DNA of 64,000 bases from assembly GCA_039519185.1 (NCBI GenBank), contig CM076854.1, forward strand, positions 153,418,736 through 153,482,735, read 5' to 3'. Within the stretch, counting starts at the first letter, position 1. The number at the start of each line of letters is the position of its first letter. A model generated the notes under the pieces. That model had not been told where the DNA came from. It saw only the letters and a list, made by a program, of their open reading frames with translations, and ran no database searches. The stretch is from Astragalus membranaceus (taxonomy: Eukaryota; Streptophyta; Magnoliopsida; Fabales; Fabaceae). This document shows, one piece after another, positions 23,496-34,004 of the stretch. Both the position numbers and the translations under genes were made by a program.

Positions 23496-23835
23496 TGTGA
23501 CAGGGTCACCTTCTCTAATTTCTCTAATTCTGTTACTGTGAGACTTATGTTGTTATTTACTTTTTACTGTTGTATTGCTTTTTACCCTTCTATTTCCGTT
23601 GGAATATTCCATGAGTTGTAGTGAGCTGTAATAGTACTATTTAGTACTTTTTCATTGAATGAAGCAGTATCAATTGTAATCCAAATTATAGCTTCTTTCT
23701 CTATTCTCTGTTATTACGCAATCTCAGGTAGATTTGCCTGTATTACTCCTCTTCCTTCGAACTTCATTCCATTCTTGAAGCTCCTAGCTAAGAGTTGAGC
23801 TCCCTTTGATCCAAATTGATATTCAATCGGTCTCA
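23496..23835 (+). repeat. 5' LTR of element A
   Basis: 340 bp, from TGTGACAGGG to ATCGGTCTCA. By eye it differs from the 3' LTR by three substitutions and one 2-bp indel, so under 1 % base divergence. Confidence 0.93.
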
Positions 23836-23837
23836 AT

Positions 23838-23849
23838 TGGTATCAAAGC
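23838..23849 (+). other. Primer-binding site of element A
   Basis: TGGTATCAAAGC starts two bases after the 5' LTR. It is complementary to the 3' end of plant initiator Met tRNA with one mismatch (the usual site is TGGTATCAGAGC). Confidence 0.85.
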
Positions 23850-23867
23850 ACATCCTGGTGCTGATTC

Positions 23868-26800
23868 ATGACGATTACTCGAAGCCAATCTGTCACTGAC
23901 CTAGATCGGAAGTTGGAAGAAAATGTGTCGGCGATGAATGCTCGTATAGATCTGGTGCAGACAACACTCGATACGAGAATGGAAGAGCTTCGCAACTTGA
24001 TTATCTCTCAGAATCGTGGTACAGGGCAACCCTCTAGTTGTAGTTTCAACTCGTCGGTGAGAGAGCGGCCTCACATTGAACCCATACCAGATATCACTTC
24101 CCCCAGCTCGAAACGATCCACCACCACCAGCTCGTAACTACTCCACTCGTATTTCGAAGGTGGATTTTCCGCGATTTGATGGCAAAAAGGTTAAAGAATG
24201 GCTCTATAAGTGTGATCAGTTCTTCCTGCTAGACGAGACTCCGCCGGAATCAAGGGTGAGATTAGCATCGATTCACCTCGAAGGACTTGCGTTGCAGTGG
24301 CACTTGAACTACATGAGGGCTAGGTTTGATGAATATCCTCTTTGGCCTCGGTATGCTGCAGATGTGAGACGTAGATTTGGCGATTTGTATGAGGATCCAC
24401 TTGCTGATTTAATCCAGGTGAAACACTCTAAATCTGTCCAAACCTACATTGATGACTTTGAGCTTGCACTTACACAAGTTAATATATTACCTGAGCACGC
24501 ACTTAGTATTTTCATAGCTGGTTTAGATCCTATTACACAAGCTAATGTTCGTATGTTTAATCCAACCAACATGGCTCATGCCTCTAACCTAGCCAAGTTA
24601 TTTGAAGCTACCAGACCTATATCCCAGAAATCAAACAATTTCAAACCCACATACACCAAACCTCAAACACAATCAGCTCAACCTCCCCCGTTACCAAATC
24701 CACCAACCCAGAGAAATCAACCTGCCAAACCCTATTCTAAATCACAGTTAGAGGAGAGGAGTGCTAAGGGACTTTGTTGGTACTGTGATGAGCCCTACAC
24801 ACCAGCTCATAGACTAGTGCACAAAGGAAAACAAACTCTGATGATGATGGAGGGGGATGATGAGGAAGATACTGTGGAACAGACACCTGAACCAGCCCTA
24901 GAACCTGTCCTAACCCCTGTTGTTGACCAAGACATACCCCAAATATCCCTCCAAGCTATGACAGGATCCTCTAACTATCAAACTATGTGTGCGAATGGTT
25001 GGTACCTAAAAAAATTGTTGAATATCTTGCTTGATAGTGGTAGTACGCACAATTTCTTGGACTTATACAAGGCCAAGAAGCTCGGTTGCAAGCTAGTAGC
25101 AGTGAAACATATGTCAATTACTAGTGGTGGTGGCCACAAACTTGAAGCACCTTACATTTGCAAGGGTTTCAAGTGGAAGATACTTAACCAAGAGTTCACT
25201 GTTGATGTATATGTGTTACCACTTGCTTGTTGTGATTTGATTCTAGGTGTGCAATGGCTCAAGTCTTTGGGCCCAATCTTGTGGGATTTTGCTGAACTTC
25301 AAATGGAATTTGCTATTGATGGGAGAAGAGTAGTACTCCGAGGAGCTAAAACTTCTGGAGTTAAATTGACTTCCAATAAAGCAATGAATCAGGCGTTGAA
25401 TCAAGGTGCAGAACTATGCTTCCTCGAGGTAAATCAGGCCTCCCCACAATTTATTCTGCCTACTTGCAATCTGTCAAGTTCAGGTATGGTTCAACCCGTT
25501 ATTCCTGAAGAGATAGCAGTGCTGATAGATGAGTACAGTGATATTTTTATTGAGCCTAAGGAACTACCTCCCTTGAGAGAGGGGTTTGATCATAAAATCC
25601 CTTTGAAAGAAGATACTGTGACAGTGAATATGCGCCCCTATAGATATTCAGTTCTGCAGAAGGACATAGTGGACAAATTGGTGGGAGAAATGCTGACTCA
25701 AGGGGATATACGCCATAGTAACAGTCCATTTGCTTCTCCTACAGTTTTAGTTAGGAAGAAGGATGGATCATGGAGGCTATGTGTAGACTACAGGAAGCTT
25801 AATCAGTACACTGTGAAGGATAGGTTTCCAATTCCCCTAATTGAGGATCTCATGGATGAACTTGGAGGTGCTACCATTTTCTCCAAGTTGGATTTAAGGT
25901 CTGGATATCATTAGCTTAGGATGAGTGAAGGGGAAGAGTTCAAAATAGCATTTAAAACTCATAGTGGGCACTTTGAGTACCTAGTGATGCCATTTGGCCT
26001 CACTAATGCCCCTGCTTCATTTCAGGCTCTAATGAATCATGTATTCCAAGCTTTTTTAAGAAAGTTTGTGATTATATTTTTTGATGACATTTTAGTTTAT
26101 AGTCCTTCTTTGCAGGCACATGTGCAACATCTTACTCAAGTATTTGACATTGTAAGGGCTAACCATCTGTTTTTGAAGCAATCTAAATGTCAATTTGCCA
26201 CTGATCGGGTGGAGTACCTGGGTCATTTTATATCTCAGCAAGGAGTATCAACTGATCCGGACAAGGTGAAAGCAGTGTGTGAATGGCCAGAACCGAGGAC
26301 TCTAAAGCAATTGAGAGTGTTTTTGGGGCTAGCTGGATATTACAGGAGGTTTGTTAAAGACTTTGGTAAATTAGCCAAGCCTTTAGCTGATCTTTTGAAG
26401 AGGGATTGCTTTGTGTGGTCAGAGGCAGCAACTGTGGCATTTCAGCAACTGAAGCAAGCTCTGTCTATGGCACCTGTCTTAGCTCTACCAGATTTTTCCA
26501 AGCTGTTTGTCCTGGAAACTGATGCCTCTGGCAGGGGAATAGGTGCAGTATTAATGCAAGAGGGTCATCCCATAGCTTATATTAGCAAAGCTTTAGGTAC
26601 AAGGCAACAAGCACTATCAATTTATGAGAAGGAATTACAGGCCATTGTCTATGCAGTGCAGAAGTGGTCTACCTATTTGGCACCTAAACCATTTGTTATC
26701 CGGACAGATCAGAAAAGTATCAAGCATATGTTTGAACAGAGGTTGAATACACCTTTTCAGCAAGCATGGGTGGCTAAATTGATGGGCTATGAGTTTGAAA

Positions 26801-26943
26801 TAGTCTATAAAGAAGGCAAGGAGAATATAGCAGCCGATGCATTATCTAGAATTGAAGGAGCTGAGTTAATGTCATTAATCTTCAATTCAGTGCAGAAGGA
26901 TTTACTTCAGCAAATTAAGGACAGTTGGAAACAAGATCCTTAG
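23868..26943 (+). pseudogene. Element A gag, protease, reverse transcriptase, RNase H (broken)
   Basis: Gag begins at ATG 23868; homology moves to another frame at about 24100, so there is a frameshift near the gag N-terminus. The frame from 24076 has a capsid-like region, a zinc-finger-like C-X2-C-X7-H-X3-H (from CWYC, about residue 234), an aspartic protease motif DSGSTHNF (about residue 320), then the first part of reverse transcriptase with VRKKDGSWRLCVDYRKLN. An in-frame TAG at 25912-25914 interrupts it just before the catalytic region. The following frame (25921-26943) has MPFGLTNAPASFQ, FFDDILVYS and the RNase H markers LETDASG, EKELQAIVYA and ADALSR. A further frameshift lies at about 26940, and element B is inserted 41 bases later. 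The relative at 58864-62070 gives the alignment that shows these breaks. Confidence 0.92.
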
Positions 26944-28034
26944 TGCAGAAACTGATTGAAGACTTGGAGAGGGATCCTACTACTTGTAACACCCCTTTTC
27001 TATCCGGAAAATTTTTGACAAGAATCAGAGTTTTCAAAAACATTTTTCAGTACACCCACAAGGGATGCTACACTTACACCGTTAAAACACCACACGTCAA
27101 TAAATAAAATTAACCATTAAATAGTACGACACATAATAGTAACTTCATCACCATGCAGCAGAATAAAACATAGGGTTCAACAATAATCTCAACATCACCA
27201 TAAAACTTCAAAAATTAGAATAGTAGAGACACTAAAAAAGCCTAGCGTTCATTCCCCCGAGTGCTACGTATCTGAGCAACGACACCGACTCTACTAGCGA
27301 AGGTAGACATGCCTCCACTCGCAAACACCTGCACGTTACCATCATAGGGGTAACATTCAAACAGAAGGGGTGAGATATCTAACATTATAATAGCATATAT
27401 GATAGGCAATATGCTAGAGTTACGACAGCTATATCTACCACTTCACAACAACACCAAATTACAATCACCAAGGATCATCACCAATATCATGAGTAAATGA
27501 ATGAGATGCAACCCACACCAACGGGTATATGCATGTGGTACCAATCATCACCAATAAATTAGCCAATAAGGGCAACATCACCTATATGAGCATCACCATC
27601 ATCACCTATAGCTCCAACGGTCGTAGCCTTTATCACCAAAATAATGCATATGCAATATATGCGACACCATGAACAATGCACCAGAGACAATTAACAACAA
27701 CAGACATTTAATTGACACAACATCACCGATATCAATAAGTGGTCATAGACCCATCACCTATCACCTTAGCCAGCAAAATCGGCACATCACCTGTTATATC
27801 ATCACCAATAACACCAATCATCACCAATAACACCTACCCCTATAGGACAGTATAACAAATTGACCAACAATCACCGACCCCAAAGACACCAATAAATTTC
27901 CCACATCAATGGCAACGACAATTTTTCAACACCGGGGACGACGACAATTTACGACACCAGGAGCAGTACCAATTTACAACAAACATCGGAATTTGTTTAC
28001 AGCAAACAGTAACGATAGCCTTTAAAAACAGCAA

Positions 28035-28370
28035 CTCAAAATGGAGACAGCAACCATGATTTTACAGGAAAACAGCAACGTAAAAACGGAGACAGCAACC
28101 ATGATTTTCCAGGAAAACAGCAATGTCAAAATGGAGACAGCAACAGTGATTTTTCAGAAAAACAGCAACATCAAAATGGTGACAGCAACAGTGATTTTCC
28201 ATAAAAACAGCATGATGTGCTTACTGTGACAGCAACATCAATCCTTAGAAAAACAACAACATTTGTTCACTGTGACAGCAACATTAATTTTGGAAAAACA
28301 GCAACATTTGTTCACTGTGACAGCAACATTAATTTTTGGAAAAACAGCAACATTTGTTCACTGTGACAGC
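28035..28370. repeat. Tandem repeats of about 45 bp in the left LTR of element B
   Basis: Two related arrays. The first repeats a 'gacagcaacmrtgatttt...caggaaaacagcaa' unit four or more times. The second repeats 'acatttgttcactgtgacagcaac' plus 'attaatttttggaaaaacagca' about three times. The matching stretch in the right LTR (35040-35465) has more copies of the second unit, showing slippage or unequal exchange after or during insertion. Confidence 0.85.
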
Positions 28371-28930
28371 AACAGGGCGCCAGGAAGAGACAGCGGCACA
28401 AACAGACATGGCGCCCATGAGCAGGGCGCCTTGCACCACAGCAACATAAACTGACTTGGCGCCCAGGAGCAGGGCGCCTAGCACCACAACATCAGAGACA
28501 GACTTGGCGCCCAGCAACAGGGCGCCTGGCACAACAGGCAACATAACAGACTTGGCGCCCAGCAACAGGGCGCCTAGGACATCAGCAACACAGGCAGGCC
28601 AAACAGCAACAGCAGAACATGGGACATCACTGGGCGCCTAGGGCGCCCTTCACAGCAACACAGAACCGCACCAGACCACACTGGGCGCCTAGGGCGCCAC
28701 TTTCAGCAGCACAGGAACACACTGGGCGCCTAGGGTGCCAACTCCAGCAACCAAGATAGCATCACTGGGCGCCTAGGGCGCCACTTCCAGCAACAGCAAC
28801 AACTGGACATCATGACTGGGCCCCCAGGGCACCAAAATCAGCAAGAGAAGCAACACTGGCTTGGCGCCCAGCAACAGGCGCCTCCAGCAGGGACCAAACG
28901 CAACACAGACACGGCGCCCAGGAGCAGGGC
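28370..28930. repeat. GC-rich palindrome array (ggcgcc...ggcgcc) in the left LTR of element B
   Basis: About eleven hairpin-capable modules. In the left half they read ggcgcccagcaacagggcgcc-like; in the right half ctgggcgcctagggcgcc-like. They are spaced by about 40-60 bases of CA-rich sequence. Each GGCGCC is itself a 6-base palindrome and pairs with its neighbour across a 5-9 base loop. The right LTR copy spans about 35478-36105. Long ORFs over the array on both strands are by-products of the repeat, not genes. Confidence 0.88.
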
Positions 28931-29483
28931 GCCGTTTCCAGCAGCCAAACAACAACATCAAATCGCACCAAACACCAAACACCAAATTTTCACCATGATC
29001 AATCAACGTGAGTACATTCAAACATCACTAAATGAACATCAACAAGATCAAAGAGGTATCATAGGTCCTATCTCCCACATAACCCCCATCATACACCCTA
29101 TTATAAAGTAGAACCCACTCTTACCTTAGGTTTGCCGAATACGTGATCCTCTTGCACGAAGACTCCAAAGAACCACAGCAACAAAGCTCCTCCCTTCTTT
29201 CTCCTTGGTTTCACGCCGTCCCTCTCTTCTCCTCTCTTCGCAATTCTCTCTTTTCTTTTCTCTTTCTCCAACAATGCGCAAATGATCCCAAAACCCTAGC
29301 TAGGCTCTCACTCATGCGCCTATGCCTTCGGGCTCTTGGATCACGGGCCCCCGTCCACTACTCAGCTTAATTACTAAGCACCACTCCCTGATTAAATAAA
29401 ACATCATATTATTATTTTAATATGACTATGCTAATAAAATACCTAAATAATTTAATTAAATAAATAATTAAATTATTTGGGCG

Positions 29484-32400
29484 TTACAACTCTCCCCCAC
29501 TTAGAATATTTCGTCCTCGAAATTTACCTGATTCAAACAGCTCGGGATAGGATTCCCGCATCTTGCTCTCCAGCTCCCACGTCATGCTCTCTCCGGCAGC
29601 TCCTAGCCAGACTACTTTCACCAACGCAATCTCCTTGCCTCTTAAAACTTTCACCTCATGACCTTCGATCTGTACAGGCATCGTCTCCACCGTGAGATTA
29701 TCCCGTACCTCCACATCATCCATGCGGATCACATGAGATGGATCCGAAATATATTTCCGAAGTTGCGACACAGTTGCGACACATGAAACACGTCATGCAA
29801 ATTCGAAAGGTTAGGCGGTAAAGCCACTCTATATGCAACATTTCCGACTCTCTCGGAAATCTGATAAGGACCAATAAAACGAGGAGTGAGCTTCTTCGAC
29901 TTCAAAGCGCGTCCAACACCGGTCACTGGAGTGACTCTCAAAAATACATGCTCACCTGCTTAAAACTCTAAATCTTTCCTCCGCTTGTCGTGATAACTCT
30001 TCTGTCGACTCTGCGACGCCTTCATCTTCTCACGAATCAACTTCACCTTTTCAGTTGTCTCTCGAACAACCTCCGGTCCAAGCACCACACTCTCTCCAGA
30101 CTCATACCAACACAGCGGAGTTCTACACTTCCGACCATATAATGCTTCAAAAGGTGCCATCCCAATACTAGAATGGTAACTGTTGTTATGCGTGAACTCT
30201 ATCAGTGAAAGGTAGGAATCCCACGAACCTCCTTGTTCCAAAACACAAGCCCTCAACAAATCTTCTAATGACTGAATCGTCCTTTCTGACTGACCATCTG
30301 TCTGAGGATGATATGCCGAACTCAACCTCAACTTAGACCCCAACTTCTCTTGCAAACTCTTCCAGAAATCTGAAGTGAACCTTGGATCTCTATCCGAAAC
30401 AATACTCGCAGGAACTCCATGAAGCTTCACAATCTCCCGGATATAAATCTCCGCCAACTTCGACACCGGATACGTGATGCTGATAGGAACAAAATGAGAC
30501 GATTTCGTTAACCTGTCAACAATCACCCAAATTGCATCATACCCTTTCGCAATATTAGGCAATCCCGTCACAAAGTCCATCGAGATGCTATCCCATTTCC
30601 ACTCTGGAATTTCTAACGGTTGCATCAACCCAGCAGGCTTCTGATGCTCGACCTTTGACTTCTGGCAAGTCAAACATGCATAAACGAACTGCGCCACATC
30701 TCGCTTCATACCAGGACACCAAAACAACTTCTTCAGGTCTTGATACATCTTCGTAGCTCCCGGATGAATACTTAACTTACTTCTGTGACTCTCTTCAAGA
30801 ATGGCTCTCTTCATGTCTGCATCATCAGGAATACAAATCCTACCACGGAACCTCAACACATCTTGGGAATCCAATCTGAAATCCTCATTCTTCGATTGAT
30901 CACTCTCAACCATCAAGTCTACCAGCTTAACATCTGATTTCTGGGCTTCTCTGATGCTGTTCAGAAAATCATTACCAATCTTCAACATTCCTAACTTAAC
31001 ACTCTGAGGTGTCACTTCACAAACCAGACTCATATCTCTGAACTCCTCAATCAGCTCAAACTCCTTAACCATCATTGCCGACATATGCAAAGTCTTCCGG
31101 CTCAAAGCATCAGCCACGACATTAGCTTTGCCTGGGTGATAGTTCAAACCGAAATCATAGTCCTTCAACAACTCCAACCATCGCCGCTGCCTCATATTCA
31201 ACTCCTTCTGGTCAAACAAATATTTCAAGCTCTTATGGTCACTAAATACCTCAAATCTAGAACCATAGAGATAGTGCCTCCAAACCTTCAGCACAAAGAC
31301 CACTGCAGCTAGTTCTAAGTCATGCGTAGGATAATTCTTCTCATGAACTCTTAACTGCCTCGACGCATACGCGATAACCTTCCCATCTTGCATAAGCACA
31401 CCACCTAAACCCATTTTTGAAGCATCACAATACACCACAAACGACCCTTCCGGATTGGGCAACGTCAAGACAAGAGACGTTGTCAATCTCTTCTTCAATT
31501 CCAAGAAACACTCTTCACAACGGGCGTCCCAAACAAAAGCCTTTCCTTTGCAGGTTAACTGAGTTAACGGAAGTGCTAACTTAGAAAAACCTTCAATGAA
31601 TCTTCTATAATAGCCGGCCAATCCCAAAAAGCTTCTAATTTCAGTTGCCGACTTCGAAGCCTCCCAATTCAACACTGCTTCTACTTTCGACGGATCCACC
31701 GCAATACCACTACTAGAAATGACATGACCGAGAAAACTCACTTCCTTCAACCAGAACTCACACTTCGACAACTTCGCATACAGCTTCTTTTCCTTCAATA
31801 CCTCCAATACTAACCTCAGATGCTCTGCATGCTCTTCCTCCGATTTAGAGTAAATCAGAATGTCATCGATGAATACCACTACAAACCGATCTAAGTAAGT
31901 ATGGAAAATACGATTCATATATTCCATAAATACTCCAGGCGCGTTGGTAACACCGAACGGCATCACCGAATACTCATAATGACCATAACGGGTTCTGAAA
32001 GCCGTCTTCTGAATATCTTCGTCCTTCACTTTGATCTGATGATAGCCCGACCTCAAATCAATCTTACTGAATACTTGAGCACCCACTAACTGATCCATCA
32101 AATCGTCTATCCTCGGAAGTGGATACTTGTTCTTAATTGTTACCTTATTCAACTGTCGATAGTCCACACAGAGCCTCATACTACCATCCTTCTTCTTCAC
32201 TAACAACACAGGAGCTCCCCACGGTGATACACTCGGCCTCACAAACTTCTTTTCGAGCAGATCCTCAAGTTGCTTCTTCAACTCAGACAATTCGGATGCG
32301 GACATCCTGTACGGTGCCATAGAAACAGGTTTGGTATCAGGTACAAGATCAATAGAGAACTCAACTTCCCTCTCCAGCGGTACACTTGGAATCTCATCAG

Positions 32401-33885
32401 GGAAAACATCAGGAAACTCGCGCACCACCTGCAACTCTTCAATGATAGCTTGATTCTCAACAGACAACGATGCCATCAGCGAGAATAACTGAACTCCCTC
32501 CTTCATCAACTTTCGCAACTGACTAGCGGATAACAGACCAGACTCCTCTCCTTCAAAGCTCACCAACTTGCTACGACAATTAATATGAACATGGTTATGC
32601 TCTAACCAGTTCATGCCCAAGATTACGTCCAATCCGCTCAACGGCAAGCAAACAAAATCCACAACAAAGTCTCTGTCGAAGACCGACAAGGGACACTGAG
32701 AACACACTAGAGAGGTAGTTACCGACCCCTTAGCTGGAGTATCGACAACCATCTCTCCATTCATGGCAGACAATGCAATGTTCAATCTCTTACAACAATC
32801 AGCAGCAATAAAGCAATGCGTAGCACCAGTATCAACAATAGATTTTAAAGGAGTACCATTAATGAAGCACGTACCTCTAATAAGTCCATCATCTTCAGTA
32901 GGCTCTTCACCTGCTAAAGCGAACACTTTTCCGCTGGACCTTTCTTTCTTCGGCTTCGGACACTGAGTGCTAATGTGCCCTCCTTCACCACAGTTGTAGC
33001 AGACCACCTCCTTACGCTCACACTCAGCCACCACATGACCCTCCTTACCACAACGGTAACACTTCTTCACTTCAGCTTTGCACACGTTACTCTTGTGACC
33101 AGCTTTGCCACATTTGTAACATACAATGCTAGTAGGAGCCATCTCCCCCACTAGTCTTCCTGCCAACAACAGCTTTCTGTTTACCCTTACCAGCAGGAAC
33201 ATCATACGGTTTACCACGACTCTGTAATTTGCTCCTCTTCTCATTCATAATTTTGTAGTGAGCATTGTTGTCTTCCTCATAAATTCTGCAGCTATCAATC
33301 AAGTCGGAGAAAACACGGATCTTCTGGTAGCCAATAGCCTTCTTAATCTCAGGACGCAGCCCATTCTCGAACTTAATGCACTTGGAAAACTCAGCAGTAG
33401 CCTCACTGTAATGCAGATAAAACTTTGCTAATTCCACGAACTTAGCAGCATACTCAGTCACGGACATATTCCATTGTTTCAGCTCCAGGAACTCAATCTC
33501 CTTCTTACCTCGGACATCCTCCGGATAGTATTTTCTCATAAACTCCCTAAGGAACACAGCCCAAGTGATCTCTTCGTTTGCAGTCTCCAATCTCTACCTA
33601 GCCTCTAACCACCAGTCATCGGTCTCCTCTGCCAGCATATGCGTACCATAACGGACCTTCTGTGCCGGAGTGCAGTCCATCACACGAAAGATCCTCTCCA
33701 TCTCTTTTAACCAAGCTAAAGCCCCATCGGGGTCATACTTGCCCTTGAAGGTAGGCGGATTTTCTCTCTGAAAGGTAGCCAAACTCCGAGACCCAAGCAT
33801 TCTCACCAGCATTCTGTTGACCCTCCACAACCTGAGCCATAGCAGCCAACGCAGCAGCAATAGCAGCATCGTTCCTTCCAGCCAT
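29484..33885 (-). pseudogene. Element B gag-pol with chromo-like C-terminus (broken)
   Basis: The gag frame starts at ATG 33885 and passes through a frameshift near 33800, a stop at 33591-33593 and another frameshift at about 33150-33240. The long frame 33244-29960 has three C-X2-C-X4-H-X4-C knuckles (residues 42-55, 62-75, 82-95) and protease DTGATHCF (about 138). Reverse transcriptase has LVKKKDGSMRLCVDYRQLN and FIDDILIYS. RNase H has CDASKMGLGG. Integrase has an HHCC-type region ending CLTCQKSK, then MDFVTGLP, IVSDRDPRF and HPQTDGQSER. It stops at 29960-29962. The tail (FHVSQL and a chromo-like part) is split by a frameshift caused by an 11-base tandem duplication at about 29762-29784. The final stop (29484-29486) lies within the first bases of the LTR. 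Confidence 0.92.
29489..29504 (-). other. Polypurine tract of element B
   Basis: Read on the minus strand, AAGTGGGGGAGAGT abuts the 3' LTR start TGTAACGCCC. This is the expected site and composition of the plus-strand primer. Confidence 0.75.
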
Positions 33886-33988
33886 CTCAACTAATCACTA
33901 CAATCATAAGCAACAGTTAGAACTAATTGACAATACTTGATCGTCAATGACACAATAACTGGACAACTTGGCCGGACAGACCGAAACT

Positions 33989-34000
33989 GCTCTGATACCA
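33989..34000 (-). other. Primer-binding site of element B
   Basis: Minus-strand TGGTATCAGAGC, an exact match to the usual initiator Met tRNA complement, lies four bases inside the 5' LTR end at 34005. It fixes the orientation of element B as minus. Confidence 0.9.
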
Positions 34001-34004
34001 CTAA

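Larger units (their letters stand above)
26985..29488 (-). repeat. 3' LTR of element B
   Basis: 2504 bp on the plus strand from TGTAACACCC to GCGTTACA. It contains a copy-number-variable array of repeats of about 45 bp (about 28035-28370) and a GC-rich palindrome array (about 28370-28930). It is shorter than the 5' LTR because of fewer repeat copies. Divergence in the first 850 bases is about twenty substitutions by eye. Confidence 0.92.

Noticed and set aside
27380..27860. Catcacc-rich stretch resembling a regular spacer-repeat array
   Set aside because: Irregular spacing in an LTR of a plant retrotransposon; nothing like a CRISPR array.
28329..29111. Overlapping open frames on both strands rich in GALLLGAKSV or LAPSNRAP
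   Set aside because: They are translations of the ggcgcc hairpin array in the LTRs of element B and repeat in the other LTR; no start context or conservation supports a protein.
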